The notes below the pieces were generated by a model. It ran no database searches. It was not told where the DNA came from and saw only the letters and a program-made list of their open reading frames with translations. Below, piece after piece: positions 31,461 through 40,610 of a stretch of DNA of 64,000 nucleotides; position 1 is the stretch's first letter, and every line of letters begins with the position of its first letter. The position numbers were made by a program, and so were the translations under genes. Source of the DNA: Oxalicibacterium solurbis (GTDB lineage Bacteria > Pseudomonadota > Gammaproteobacteria > Burkholderiales > Burkholderiaceae_D); the NCBI RefSeq assembly GCF_014635845.1, contig NZ_BMDP01000002.1, forward strand, positions 620,001 to 684,000, given 5' to 3'.

Positions 31461-31949
31461 TCAGACGGCTTCCGCTTTCTCGATCACGACGTCTTCGACC
31501 GGTACGTCGGCATGCATGCCGGCACGTGTGGTCTTTACCGAACGAATCTTGTCGACGACGTCGGTGCCGTCGGTCACCTTGCCGAACACGCAGTAACCCC
31601 AGCCGTCCTGGCCCGGATAATCGAGGAAGCTGTTGTCGTTGATGTTGATGAAGAATTGCGCAGTTGCCGAATGTGGGGCCGAGGTGCGGGCCATGGCGAT
31701 CGTGTAGTGATCGTTCTTCAGGCCGTTCTTGGCTTCGTTCTCGACCGGTTCGTTGGTCGGCTTCTGTTTCATGCCTGGCTCGAAACCACCGCCCTGGATC
31801 ATGAAGCCGTCGATCACGCGATGGAAGATCGTACCGTTGTAGTGGCCGGCATTGACGTAGGCGAGGAAATTTTCCACCGTCTTCGGTGCTTTCTCGGCGT
31901 CGAGTTCGATGGTGATCTTGCCGTGGTTGGTGGTGAGGATGACAGCCAT
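31461..31949 (-). CDS. ppiB: Cytoplasmic peptidyl-prolyl cis-trans isomerase B
   Basis: This 162-residue cyclophilin has no signal peptide ([17 protein letters not shown]). It catalyses prolyl bond isomerisation in the cytosol. Conserved elements are [32 protein letters not shown] and [13 protein letters not shown] ribosome binding site (AAGGA) precedes the ATG. It follows ppiA on the minus strand at 43 bases and precedes lpxH at 13 bases, so the three are probably one transcript. Confidence 0.93.
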   Translation of the reverse strand: MAVILTTNHGKITIELDAEKAPKTVENFLAYVNAGHYNGTIFHRVIDGFMIQGGGFEPGMKQKPTNEPVENEAKNGLKNDHYTIAMARTSAPHSATAQFFININDNSFLDYPGQDGWGYCVFGKVTDGTDVVDKIRSVKTTRAGMHADVPVEDVVIEKAEAV

Positions 31950-31992
31950 GGATAGTCCTTCTTATGGGTTGATATGGGTTGTATGACGGAGA

Positions 31993-32568
31993 TTACCGGA
32001 CGACGGTGGCAGATTCAATGACGACCGGTGTGATCGGCACATTCTGAAAGTAGCTGCGGTTGCCGGTAGGCACTTGTCGGATCTTGTCGACGACTTCCGT
32101 TCCCTTGATGACCTTGCCGAAGACGGCATAGCCCCAGCCATCCTGGCCTGGATAATTGAGAAAGTCGTTGTTCTTCGTATTGATGAAGAACTGCGCAGCA
32201 GCCGAATGCGGGTTGCTGGTGCGTGCCATGGCAACCGTGTAGACGTCGTTGCGCAAGCCGTTGTTCGCTTCGTTCTGGATCGGTGCGCGTGTCGGCTTTT
32301 CGCGCATGTCCTTGTCGAATCCGCCACCCTGGATCATGAAATTGCCGATCACGCGATGGAAGATCGTGCCGTTGTACTGGCCACTTTCCACATACTGCAG
32401 GAAGTTGGCGACCGATTTCGGCGCCTTGTCGGCATTCAATTCCAGCTCGATATCACCCATGCTGGTTTTCAGCAGGACGCGAGGTGCGGCGGCATAGGCG
32501 GGAAGGAACGCGATCGACAGCGACAAAGCCGCTGCAAATCCCAGAAGCCGACGGCGGAGTTGTTTCAT
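31993..32568 (-). CDS. ppiA: Periplasmic peptidyl-prolyl cis-trans isomerase A
   Basis: This cyclophilin has a Sec signal peptide ([20 protein letters not shown], cleavage after PAYA). ATG 32568 is preceded by CAGGAAAA, so it is preferred over an upstream in-frame ATG at 32604. The 191-residue precursor gives a mature periplasmic cyclophilin of about 165 residues ([64 protein letters not shown]). Most of the catalytic domain matches PpiB next door, indicating an old duplication. PpiA helps fold exported proteins. Confidence 0.93.
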   Translation of the reverse strand: MKQLRRRLLGFAAALSLSIAFLPAYAAAPRVLLKTSMGDIELELNADKAPKSVANFLQYVESGQYNGTIFHRVIGNFMIQGGGFDKDMREKPTRAPIQNEANNGLRNDVYTVAMARTSNPHSAAAQFFINTKNNDFLNYPGQDGWGYAVFGKVIKGTEVVDKIRQVPTGNRSYFQNVPITPVVIESATVVR

Positions 32569-32732
32569 GCAGTTTTCCTGTTCAAGACGGATTGAGAAAA
32601 GCATGCCGTGTGCGGACGGCAGATGCGCGGTTGCGATAACAGTCCTGCTGGCATATCATGCCGTCCCTTCGCGATGTTCTTTGTCATGCACGGCAAAGAG
32701 CGAAGGAGCGTCAGCAGCGATCGATGTAGCGG

Positions 32733-32760
32733 CTTGAGCCGTTTTCATCAATGCTATACT
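32733..32760 (+). promoter_or_regulatory. Candidate promoter for cysS
   Basis: An extended -10 (TGC followed by TATACT, 32755-32760) with a loose -35 (CTTGAG, 32733-32738) 16 bases upstream. It would yield a leader of about 140 bases before cysS. The 336-base ppiA-cysS gap (32569-32904) holds nothing else recognisable. Confidence 0.5.
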
Positions 32761-32904
32761 GCCGCGAAAACGTGCATTTTATCAAAAAGAAGTATGACCA
32801 AGTGTCTGGCCTGACTGCTGCGCCATCTGACGAAATGCCGTTGCGGATGCAAGTGGTGAAACGCATCCAGCCAGCGGTACATTCCTGACCGACACACGAT
32901 ATCC

Positions 32905-34293
32905 ATGAGTTTGCTGAAGATCTACAACACGCTGGCGCGCGAGAAGCAGCCGTTTACGCCGATCGAGCCGGGCAAGGTCCGCATGTATGTTTGCGGCATG
33001 ACCGTCTATGACTATTGCCATATCGGGCATGCACGCGTGATGGTGGTGTTCGATCTGGTGCAGCGCTGGTTGCGCGCTTCAGGTTACGACGTCACTTACG
33101 TGCGCAACATCACGGATATCGACGACAAGATCATCAAGCGGGCGGCGGAAAACGGCGAATCGATTTCGCAGCTGACGCAACGCTTCATTGATGCGATGGA
33201 CGAAGATGCGACAGCGCTCGGTGTGCAGAAGCCGGATCAGGAGCCGCGCGCGACCGCTTATGTGCCGCAGATGCTGGGATTGATCGAGGCGCTGGAACGC
33301 AATGGTCTGGCCTATCGCTCCGATGATGGCGATGTCAATTTCGCCGTGCGCCATTTTGCCGGTTACGGCAAGTTGTCCGGCAAGTCGCTGGATGATCTGC
33401 GTGCCGGCGAGCGCGTTGACGTGAATGCCGGCAAGCACGATCCGCTGGATTTCGTGCTGTGGAAAGCTTCGAAGGCAACTGAGCCCGATGAAGTGAAATG
33501 GCAATCGAAGTGGGGCAGCGGCCGCCCTGGCTGGCATATCGAATGCTCGGCGATGTCCTGCGAATTGCTGGGCGAACATTTCGACATTCACGGCGGCGGC
33601 GCCGATCTGCAATTCCCGCATCACGAGAACGAGATCGCACAATCCGAAGGCGCGACCGGCAAAACCTTCGTCAATTACTGGATGCACAACGGCTTCGTGC
33701 GCGTCGACAACGAAAAGATGTCGAAATCGCTGGGCAATTTCTTTACGATCCGCGAAGTGCTGGCGAAATTCGATGCCGAAGTCGTGCGCTTCTTCATCCT
33801 GCGTGCGCACTATCGCAGCCAGTTGAATTATTCGGATGCGCATCTGGACGACGCGCGCAATGCGCTGACCCGCATGTATACGGCATTGAAGGACGTCACG
33901 CCGGACGGCTTGCCGCTGGACATGGCGGAAGCCCATGCAGTGCGCTTTGCCGAGGCAATGAACGACGATTTCAATACGCCGCTGGCGGTCGCCGTGCTGT
34001 TCGAGCTGACGAACGAAGTCAACAAGACAAAATCTCCGGTACTGGCGCGCCAATTGGCCGGTCTCGCTGGTATAGTCGGTCTCCTGCAGCGTACGCCGCA
34101 ACAGTTCCTGCATGCCGGTCTGGCCGATGATGGCGATCTGGAAACATTCGTGCTCGAACAGATCGCTGCACGCGCCGATGCCAAGAAGGCAAGGAATTTT
34201 GCAGAAGCGGACCGCATTCGCGCAGTCTTGCTGGAAAAGGGCATCGTTCTGGAAGACAAGCCGGGTGGTTTGACCGAATGGCGAAAGGCATAA
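32905..34293 (+). CDS. cysS: Cysteine--tRNA ligase
   Basis: This class I synthetase charges tRNA-Cys. It has 462 residues. HIGH motif [10 protein letters not shown] and the zinc-binding cysteines (CGMTVYD and the [14 protein letters not shown] region with [15 protein letters not shown]) are clear, as is the KMSKS motif ([12 protein letters not shown]). The C-terminal anticodon-binding helical bundle ends with [11 protein letters not shown]. Zinc confers selectivity for cysteine over serine. The next gene starts six bases after the stop. Confidence 0.97.
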   Translation: MSLLKIYNTLAREKQPFTPIEPGKVRMYVCGMTVYDYCHIGHARVMVVFDLVQRWLRASGYDVTYVRNITDIDDKIIKRAAENGESISQLTQRFIDAMDEDATALGVQKPDQEPRATAYVPQMLGLIEALERNGLAYRSDDGDVNFAVRHFAGYGKLSGKSLDDLRAGERVDVNAGKHDPLDFVLWKASKATEPDEVKWQSKWGSGRPGWHIECSAMSCELLGEHFDIHGGGADLQFPHHENEIAQSEGATGKTFVNYWMHNGFVRVDNEKMSKSLGNFFTIREVLAKFDAEVVRFFILRAHYRSQLNYSDAHLDDARNALTRMYTALKDVTPDGLPLDMAEAHAVRFAEAMNDDFNTPLAVAVLFELTNEVNKTKSPVLARQLAGLAGIVGLLQRTPQQFLHAGLADDGDLETFVLEQIAARADAKKARNFAEADRIRAVLLEKGIVLEDKPGGLTEWRKA

Positions 34294-34299
34294 GGTCGC

Positions 34300-34947
34300 A
34301 TGGGGAAACTGATCGTCGCCGAAGAAACGTGCATCCTGCCGCCATACTGGGAGGAGGCCAAGGTCGAGCTGATGAAGCGCGACCGGATCATGCGCAAGCT
34401 GATCCCGCAGTTCGGCGATCTCCATCTGGTCAGTCGCGGCGATCCTTTCCTGACATTGGCGCGTTCCATCATTGGCCAGCAGATTTCGGTCAAGGCAGCC
34501 GAAAGCGTCTGGCAGCGGCTTTTGGAAGCTTGTCCGAAATGCACGCCGGCACAGGTCATCCGGGCGGGCGAGAAGCTGGCGACCTGCGGTCTTTCCAAAC
34601 GCAAAGCGGAATACATCCTCGATCTGGCAGACCATTTCAAGGCAAAACGTGTCAATTGTGACAAGTGGACCGAGATGGAGGACGAGGCTGTCATCGCCGA
34701 ATTGATCCAGATTCGCGGCATCGGACGCTGGACAGCGGAGATGTTTTTGATATTTAATCTGCTCCGCCCGAATATCCTGCCGCTGGACGATGTCGGCCTG
34801 CTGGCGGGAATCAGCCGTAATTATTTTTCCGGCGAGCCGGTTTCGCGCAGCGATGCGCGCGAAGTCGCCGCCAATTGGGAACCATATCGTACCGTCGCAA
34901 CCTGGTACCTGTGGCGCAGTCTTGAGCCGGTACCCGTTGCCTATTGA
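34300..34947 (+). CDS. DNA-3-methyladenine glycosylase II-like base excision enzyme
   Basis: This 215-residue HhH-GPD superfamily protein resembles the C-terminal part of Alk[26 protein letters not shown] resembles the family's DNA-binding region. The helix-hairpin-helix [34 protein letters not shown] contains the GPD-type motif with the catalytic aspartate (D of LPLDD). It would excise alkylated bases such as 3-methyladenine. No Fe-S cluster cysteines of the MutY/Nth type are present. It starts six bases after cysS and precedes accA. It lacks the AlkA N-terminal ~80 residues and the Ada domain. Confidence 0.88.
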   Translation: MGKLIVAEETCILPPYWEEAKVELMKRDRIMRKLIPQFGDLHLVSRGDPFLTLARSIIGQQISVKAAESVWQRLLEACPKCTPAQVIRAGEKLATCGLSKRKAEYILDLADHFKAKRVNCDKWTEMEDEAVIAELIQIRGIGRWTAEMFLIFNLLRPNILPLDDVGLLAGISRNYFSGEPVSRSDAREVAANWEPYRTVATWYLWRSLEPVPVAY

Positions 34948-35000
34948 GGCGGGACCAAACGATACGAACAAGCTATCTCCGTGTTGAACAAGGAGGCACG

Positions 35001-35975
35001 ATGAGTAAAACAACTTTCCTCGGCTTTGAGCAGCCGATCGCGGAACTCGATTCGAAGATCGAAGAACTGCGTTTTGTGCAGGACGATTCGGCTGTGGATA
35101 TTTCGGAAGAAATCGACCGCCTGACGAAGAAAAGCCAGCAACTGACGAAAGATATCTACGCCAAACTGACGCCGTGGCAGGTGTCGCAGATCGCACGCCA
35201 TCCGCAGCGTCCGTACACGATGGACTACGTGAATGAAATCTTCACGGATTTCCATGAACTGCACGGCGACCGCACTTATGCGGACGACCTGTCGATCATC
35301 GGCGGTCTGGCACGCTTCAACGGCATGCCATGCATGGTGATCGGCCATCAGAAGGGCCGCGATACGAAGGAACGCAGCATGCGCAACTTCGGCATGCCGA
35401 AGCCGGAAGGCTATCGCAAGGCAATGCGCCTGATGAAGCTGGCAGAGAAATTCGGTCTGCCGATTTTCACCTTCGTCGATACACCGGGCGCTTTTCCCGG
35501 TATCGATGCCGAAGAGCGTGGTCAGTCGGAAGCGATCGGTCACAATCTGTATGTGATGGCCGAACTGAAGGTGCCGCTGATTGCGACCATCATCGGTGAA
35601 GGCGGCTCCGGCGGTGCGCTGGCGATTGCCGTCGGCGATGCAGTGCTGATGCTGCAGTATTCGACCTATTCCGTGATTTCGCCGGAAGGTTGCGCCTCCA
35701 TCCTGTGGAAATCCGCGGAGCGTGCATCCGATGCCGCAGAGGCGTTGGGCCTGACCGCACATCGTCTGAAAGCCATGGGCCTGATCGACAAGATCATCAC
35801 TGAACCGCTGGGTGGCGCACATCGCGATCCGAAGCAGATGGCAGCCATGCTGAAACGTGCGCTGGCTGACACGCTGCGTCAGTTCCACGGCATGAAAACC
35901 AAGGATCTGCTGGCCGCTCGTCACGAAAAACTGATGAGCTACGGCAAGTTCAAGGAACTCAATACGCCGGAATGA
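35001..35975 (+). CDS. accA: Acetyl-CoA carboxylase carboxyltransferase subunit alpha
   Basis: With AccD this forms the carboxyltransferase that makes malonyl-CoA, committing carbon to fatty acid synthesis. ATG 35001 directly follows a perfect AGGAGG, and the product is 324 residues ([20 protein letters not shown]). Visible blocks are [66 protein letters not shown] and [16 protein letters not shown], all standard. Gene order cysS-alkA-like-accA-tilS is common in Burkholderiales. Confidence 0.97.
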   Translation: MSKTTFLGFEQPIAELDSKIEELRFVQDDSAVDISEEIDRLTKKSQQLTKDIYAKLTPWQVSQIARHPQRPYTMDYVNEIFTDFHELHGDRTYADDLSIIGGLARFNGMPCMVIGHQKGRDTKERSMRNFGMPKPEGYRKAMRLMKLAEKFGLPIFTFVDTPGAFPGIDAEERGQSEAIGHNLYVMAELKVPLIATIIGEGGSGGALAIAVGDAVLMLQYSTYSVISPEGCASILWKSAERASDAAEALGLTAHRLKAMGLIDKIITEPLGGAHRDPKQMAAMLKRALADTLRQFHGMKTKDLLAARHEKLMSYGKFKELNTPE

Positions 35976-35978
35976 GGC

Positions 35979-37406
35979 ATGTCCGATAAACAGATGCCCT
36001 CGTTGCAGCAGGCATGCGAACGCGCGTTCAGGGAAATCCGGACGCGCGTTTCTCTTTCTGCCACGGCTGCCGAACGCTTCGATGCGCAACGCGTGGCCGT
36101 GGCTTATAGCGGAGGACTGGATTCTTCCGTACTGCTCCAGTTGATGCACACCTGTGCTGCGCAACAAGGCTTGCAATTGTTCACCTTCCATGTGCATCAC
36201 GGATTGAGTCCGAATGCGGACCGATGGCTGACACATTGTGCGCAACATGCCGCGCAGTTGGGTGTTGTTTTCGATTCGCGGCACATCGATATTGAGCGGA
36301 TGGCGGCGGAGCGAGGCGTGGAAGAGGCGGCGCGCCACAGTCGCTATGCCGCACTGGGTGCTATGTGTCTTGCACATCGCGTGCCCTTGCTGCTGACCGC
36401 GCACCATCAGGACGATCAGGCGGAGACGATACTGTTGCAGCTGTTGCGCGGCTCCGGTGTGGCGGGACTGTCCGGCATGGATGATGCCAACCATGCACCC
36501 GGTTTGCTCGGTGATCCGGCGCTGATGATGGGGCGGCCGTTGCTGCAGTGCGCGCGTGCCGATCTGGAAGCATGGGCTGCCGACCAGGCTATCTCCTTCG
36601 TCGAGGACGAGTCGAATACGGATACGCGTTATGCCCGCAATGCATTGAGGCGGGAAGTGATGCCGGCGCTGGTACGGCATTTCCCCGGATTCCAGCAGCG
36701 GCTTTCGAGGGCAGCGCATCATGCGCAATCCGCGCAGAAACTGCTCAATGAACTTGCGGCGCAGGATTTGTCCGCCTGTCTGGACGGCGAGGGACTGGAT
36801 GTGACGAAGTTGGCGCAATTCGATACCGAGCGGATCGACAATCTGCTGCGATGCTGGTTCGCGTCGCGCGGCATGCGCATGCCGTCGACATCATGGCTGG
36901 ACGAAGTGCGCGAGCAATTGCTGAGTGCGAAGCATGACGCTCGTTTATGCGTCATGCATCCCGATGGCGATGTTCGCCGGCATCGTAATCATGTCTTCAT
37001 CACGCCGAAGCGTGATGATGGCGCCGAAGTTTTATCGCAAAGCTTCCAGTGGAACGGTGAACCTGTGATGCATTTCCCGGCATTCGGCGGCACGTTGTTT
37101 GTGGAAGCTGCAGAGGAGGGGATCGATATTGGATGGCTGGCCAAACAGACGTTGACGATCGCCTTGCGTGGTGGTGGCGAAAAACTGAAGCTGGCGTGGA
37201 ATCGTCCTACACGCAGCCTGAAAGCGCATTACCAGGCGTGCGACGTGCCGTCGTGGGAGCGTGAGCGTCTTCCATTGGTTTTTGCAGGAACACAATTATT
37301 GTTCGCCGCCGGCATCGGCATGGATTGCCACGCGTTCGGGGCGGAACCGGGCGTGCGGGTGCGCTTCCGTTGGGAATTCGATGCTGAGGGTCAATCATCT
37401 GCATGA
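35979..37406 (+). CDS. tilS: tRNA(Ile)-lysidine synthase
   Basis: This enzyme converts C34 of the AUA-reading tRNA-Ile to lysidine, an essential step. It has 475 residues and starts three bases after accA. The N-terminal PP-loop ATPase has VAVAYSGGLDSSVLLQLM (about residues 36-53). HVHHGLSPNA, RHSRYAALG and LLTAHHQDDQAETILLQLLRGSG are conserved, and the C-terminal domain has GGGEKLKLAWNRPTRSLKA. tilS is commonly placed beside accA in proteobacteria. Confidence 0.95.
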   Translation: MSDKQMPSLQQACERAFREIRTRVSLSATAAERFDAQRVAVAYSGGLDSSVLLQLMHTCAAQQGLQLFTFHVHHGLSPNADRWLTHCAQHAAQLGVVFDSRHIDIERMAAERGVEEAARHSRYAALGAMCLAHRVPLLLTAHHQDDQAETILLQLLRGSGVAGLSGMDDANHAPGLLGDPALMMGRPLLQCARADLEAWAADQAISFVEDESNTDTRYARNALRREVMPALVRHFPGFQQRLSRAAHHAQSAQKLLNELAAQDLSACLDGEGLDVTKLAQFDTERIDNLLRCWFASRGMRMPSTSWLDEVREQLLSAKHDARLCVMHPDGDVRRHRNHVFITPKRDDGAEVLSQSFQWNGEPVMHFPAFGGTLFVEAAEEGIDIGWLAKQTLTIALRGGGEKLKLAWNRPTRSLKAHYQACDVPSWERERLPLVFAGTQLLFAAGIGMDCHAFGAEPGVRVRFRWEFDAEGQSSA

Positions 37407-37449
37407 TTCTGGTTTGACAATAAAAATGCTCGTCGAACCGTTGTCGGGC

Positions 37450-37478
37450 TTGTCATTCCGTGTCGCAGGCTGTAAAGT
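37450..37478 (+). promoter_or_regulatory. Candidate promoter for lysC
   Basis: TTGTCA (37450-37455) and TAAAGT (37473-37478) are 17 bases apart, giving a transcription start about 35-40 bases before the ATG at 37523. The lysC gap is too short to hold a lysine riboswitch. Confidence 0.5.
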
Positions 37479-37522
37479 CGAGGGTTGATTTTTGCTCCTC
37501 ATTTCAGCATTTCTTCCCCCTT

Positions 37523-38776
37523 ATGGCTTTAATCGTTCACAAATACGGCGGTACGTCGATGGGCTCCACCGAGCGCATCAAGAACGTCGCCAAACGCGTT
37601 GCCAAGTGGCATGACGCCGGCTATCAAATCATCGTCGTGCCGTCGGCAATGTCTGGCGAAACGAACCGTCTGATCGGCTTGGCAAAAGAAGTGATGCCGC
37701 AGCCGAACCCGCGCGAACTTGACATGCTGGCATCGACCGGCGAGCAGGTTTCCGTCGCATTGTTGTCGATGGCGCTGCAAGCCATCGGCAAGGAAGCGGT
37801 GTCGTATGCCGGCTGGCAGGTCGCCATCAAGACCGATTCGGCCTTTACCAAGGCGCGGATCCAGTCGATCGACGACACCAAAGTGCGCAAGGATCTGGAT
37901 GCAGGCCGCATCGTGATCATCACAGGCTTCCAGGGCATGGATGACGACAGCAACATCACGACACTGGGGCGCGGTGGTTCCGATACTTCGGCTGTGGCTG
38001 TGGCTGTGGCGATGAAGGCGCAGGAATGCCTGATCTATACCGACGTCGACGGCGTATACACGACCGATCCGCGCGTGGTATCGGAAGCGCGTCGCCTGAA
38101 CACCGTGACGTTCGAGGAGATGCTGGAAATGGCATCGCTCGGTTCGAAGGTGCTGCAGATCCGCTCGGTCGAGTTCGCCGGCAACTACAAGATGCCGACG
38201 CGCGTGCTGTCGTCGCTGACCGATCCGATGATGCCGCTGGAAGAGGAAGCCAAGTCCGGCACCCTGATTTCGTTTGAGGAAGATATACACATGGAACAAG
38301 CCGCTATCACCGGTATTGCATTCAATCGCGACGAAGCGAAGATCACCGTTCTCGGCGTGCCGGACCGTCCGGGCATCGCTTATCAAATTCTTGGCCCGGT
38401 GGCGAGCGCCAATATCGAAGTCGACATGATCATCCAGAACCAGTCTGTCGACGGCAAGACCGATTTCACGTTCACGGTCCCACGTGGCGACTATGCGAAG
38501 GCAATCGATCTGCTGAACGACAGCGTGAAGAGTCACATCGGTGCCGCCAGCATCCAGGGCGATACGAAAGTATCGAAGGTGTCGGTGGTCGGGGTTGGCA
38601 TGCGCAGCCATGTTGGCATTGCATCGCAGATGTTCCGTACGCTGTCGGAAGAGGGTATCAACATTCAGATGATCTCGACGTCCGAGATCAAGATTTCCGT
38701 GCTGATCGATGAGAAGTACATGGAGCTGGCAGTGCGTGCATTGCACAAGACTTTCGATCTGGAAAAGAGCAATTAA
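37523..38776 (+). CDS. lysC: Aspartate kinase (lysine-sensitive type with ACT domains)
   Basis: This enzyme phosphorylates aspartate, the entry to lysine, methionine and threonine biosynthesis. From ATG 37523 it has 417 residues (MALIVHKYGGTSMGSTERIK, the KYGGTS signature). The kinase domain includes TLGRGGSDTSAVAVAVA, and TDVDGVYTTDPR marks the nucleotide-binding region. Two ACT domains occupy the C-terminal ~150 residues (KITVLGVPDRPGIAYQ and VSVVGVGMRSHVGIA), the usual site of feedback control by lysine or threonine. It is a monofunctional enzyme without homoserine dehydrogenase. Confidence 0.96.
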   Translation: MALIVHKYGGTSMGSTERIKNVAKRVAKWHDAGYQIIVVPSAMSGETNRLIGLAKEVMPQPNPRELDMLASTGEQVSVALLSMALQAIGKEAVSYAGWQVAIKTDSAFTKARIQSIDDTKVRKDLDAGRIVIITGFQGMDDDSNITTLGRGGSDTSAVAVAVAMKAQECLIYTDVDGVYTTDPRVVSEARRLNTVTFEEMLEMASLGSKVLQIRSVEFAGNYKMPTRVLSSLTDPMMPLEEEAKSGTLISFEEDIHMEQAAITGIAFNRDEAKITVLGVPDRPGIAYQILGPVASANIEVDMIIQNQSVDGKTDFTFTVPRGDYAKAIDLLNDSVKSHIGAASIQGDTKVSKVSVVGVGMRSHVGIASQMFRTLSEEGINIQMISTSEIKISVLIDEKYMELAVRALHKTFDLEKSN

Positions 38777-38800
38777 GTCCGATTCGAGAGTATCGTTCGG

Positions 38801-38829
38801 TTGACCGGACATGCTTGAGAAGTTATGAT
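38801..38829 (+). promoter_or_regulatory. Promoter of tRNA-Ser
   Basis: TTGACC (38801-38806) and TATGAT (38824-38829) are spaced 17 bases apart. The predicted start is about 35 bases upstream of the tRNA. Confidence 0.8.
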
Positions 38830-38870
38830 GCTGGACCTCGCAACGGTGCGTTTGTACTGTTGATCGATGT

Positions 38871-38964
38871 GGAGACGTGGCCGAGTGGTCGAAGGCACTT
38901 CCCTGCTAAGGAAGCATATGGGCTTAAACCTGTATCGAGGGTTCGAATCCCTCCGTCTCCGCCA
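38871..38964 (+). tRNA. tRNA-Ser (anticodon GCT)
   Basis: A 94-base tRNA starting GGAGACGTGGCCGAGTGGTCG (acceptor, D-arm), with anticodon stem-loop CTTCC-CTGCTAA-GGAAG giving GCT, a long variable arm, and T-arm GGGTTCGAATCCC. The 3' end reads CGTCTCC-GCCA, so the CCA is encoded. Confidence 0.95.
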
Positions 38965-38974
38965 AGAAATCAAG

Positions 38975-39007
38975 AAAAGCCCTCGATGAAAATCGAGGGC
39001 TTTTTCG
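38975..39007 (+). terminator. Terminator of tRNA-Ser
   Basis: A perfect stem AGCCCTCGAT / ATCGAGGGCT with a four-base loop is followed by a T-run (39001-39005). It lies about 10 bases after the tRNA. Confidence 0.88.
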
Positions 39008-39674
39008 TTTAAGCCGCCACTTTTCTGATTCGCTCTCTTTCTTTTCGCGAAATGAGGGGATGAATGCGTCCTGGAGAGGCTGCTCTGCGACTGAATCCCT
39101 GCCTGATTGATCCTTTTTTCTCACCGATTAATTCGCTCCTTGTTATTGCGCTGTGGCTGCTCAAAAGATTGCATAAATTGCATTTAATGGCGGTGGACAT
39201 AAAAAATTATCGATTTCCCCTAAAGTTTGGGAAAACAGCGCCGTTACCTGACTTAGATTGCCATGAAAATATTTTCAAAATTTTTTGGGTCGAGCCCTAA
39301 AGTTCTGAAAAAAGCTGCCGTTAAAGGATGTGGTGAATAAGTGAATCCACTCGCCACGATGAGTCAAAAATTTAGATATCTGCGTGATTAAAAGATAGAC
39401 GAATCTTTCTTGATTGTTCTTTTTCAGGGAAGGGTTTGTGGAAGATGTATGAATCCAGAGACCTAATGCCCAAGCCATTTACAGCCTGATTTTTTCAAGG
39501 CTGTGCCAGTTGCTGGTCGACGTTTGTAAGACAAACGCCTACCGGCTCTTTGTCGTCTTCGCTGTATTAAAAAACAGAGCGCTGCCAATTCCAGCGTTTT
39601 TCCACTCGCAGCAGAATGCATTCCACGGCGAAACAATTTGTTACAGCCGATTACATTCGAGGCGAGGGGCGACC
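39008..39674 (+). promoter_or_regulatory. Long A/T-rich control region upstream of flhD
   Basis: This 667-base stretch has no convincing gene. By eye it is more A/T-rich than its neighbours in its first ~460 bases. Nearer flhD it carries three potential hairpins: ACAGCCT / AGGCTGT at 39481-39504, CGTTTGT / ACAAACG at 39521-39537, and a terminator-like one at 39578-39601 (stem CGCTG / CAGCG extended by two pairs, then TTTTT). flhDC is the flagellar master operon, and long complex leaders are known for it in other bacteria. The start site of transcription cannot be fixed by reading alone. Confidence 0.5.
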
Positions 39675-39992
39675 ATGACAACCAACGACATCATTGCTGA
39701 AATCCGTGACGCCAATCTGGGATACCTGATGCTGGCGCAACAGATGATTCGTGCTGACAAGGCGACTGCAATTTTCCGCCTGGGCATCAGTAGCGAAATT
39801 GCCGATCTGATCGAAGGCATGAGCAATGCGCAGATTCTGAAACTCGCCGGTGCCAACATGATGCTTGCCCGTTTTCGTTTCGACGACGGCGCGATTCTCG
39901 GCATGCTGGCCGACTACAACAAGGACCGTTCCCTTTCCCACTCGCACGCCGCCATTCTGATGGCAGGTCAGGCAGTGGAACAGATCGCCTGA
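39675..39992 (+). CDS. flhD: Flagellar transcriptional activator FlhD
   Basis: With FlhC this forms the FlhD4C2 master activator of flagellar class II genes. Start ATG 39675 (MTTNDIIAEIRDANLGYLML) gives 105 residues. The N-terminal helices DANLGYLMLAQQMIRADKATAIFRLGI and the motif EGMSNAQILKLAGANMMLARFRFDD are typical of FlhD. A cysteine present in E. coli FlhD is not seen here. It is followed by flhC at 46 bases. The ORF has no other upstream gene, so it is under the long leader region. Confidence 0.96.
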   Translation: MTTNDIIAEIRDANLGYLMLAQQMIRADKATAIFRLGISSEIADLIEGMSNAQILKLAGANMMLARFRFDDGAILGMLADYNKDRSLSHSHAAILMAGQAVEQIA

Positions 39993-40038
39993 TATCTGTT
40001 CCGATTCGTCTCTCCATTTCACCTGCAGCGAGTAAAAA

Positions 40039-40587
40039 ATGGCCAAGAAAAGCGTCGTGTCGGAATCCCAGGAAATTCAACTCGCCATCGAGCTGATCAA
40101 TCTAGGGGCAAGGTTGCAATTGCTGGAATCGGAAACCTCGCTGTCACGCGAACGCTTGTTGAAATTGTATAAAGAGTTGCGCGGCGTATCTCCGCCGAAG
40201 GGCATGCTGCCGTTTTCGACGGACTGGTTCATCACCTGGCAGCCAAATATCCATTCGTCGCTGTTCATCGGTATCCATAAATATCTGATCGAGCATGCGC
40301 AGGTTACGGGTATTCATGCCGTCATCAAGGCTTACAAACTGTATCTGGAACAAGTCGGCCCGGGGCCGGATGGCGAACCGGTGCTGTCATTGACCCGCGC
40401 CTGGACGCTGGTGCGCTTTTTCGAGAGTAAAATGCTGTCGACTACCTGCTGCAGCGAATGCGGCGGTCATTTTGTGGTCCACCATCTGGATCTGAATGCA
40501 AACTATACCTGCGGCCTGTGCCATATGCCGTCCCGCGCTGGCAAGACCAAGCGTGCCAAGCAGGATGCGAGTGCCTTGGCAGCATAA
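40039..40587 (+). CDS. flhC: Flagellar transcriptional activator FlhC
   Basis: This DNA-binding partner of FlhD has 182 residues. A helical N-terminal half (QEIQLAIELINLGARLQLLESET) is followed by the zinc site near the C-terminus with CCSECGGHF and CGLCHMP, giving the four cysteine ligands of FlhC. The protein directs the complex to flagellar class II promoters. A basic tail (RAGKTKRAKQ) ends the protein. The downstream gene begins 23 bases later and may be translated from the same message. Confidence 0.96.
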   Translation: MAKKSVVSESQEIQLAIELINLGARLQLLESETSLSRERLLKLYKELRGVSPPKGMLPFSTDWFITWQPNIHSSLFIGIHKYLIEHAQVTGIHAVIKAYKLYLEQVGPGPDGEPVLSLTRAWTLVRFFESKMLSTTCCSECGGHFVVHHLDLNANYTCGLCHMPSRAGKTKRAKQDASALAA

Positions 40588-40610
40588 AAACTAAAAACTT
40601 AACGATTCCT

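Noticed and set aside
33079-35196. 705-codon minus-strand frame opposite cysS and the glycosylase
   Set aside because: It covers two well-supported plus-strand genes and has no family signature.
34941-36818. 625-codon minus-strand frame opposite accA and tilS
   Set aside because: Antisense shadow of two clear plus-strand genes.
37407-37522. Lysine riboswitch upstream of lysC
   Set aside because: Only about 115 bases are available and no multi-helix structure is visible. A simple promoter explains the region.
39064-39300. Possible 78-codon gene upstream of flhD
   Set aside because: No ribosome binding site or family likeness, and it lies in an A/T-rich region with many short chance frames.
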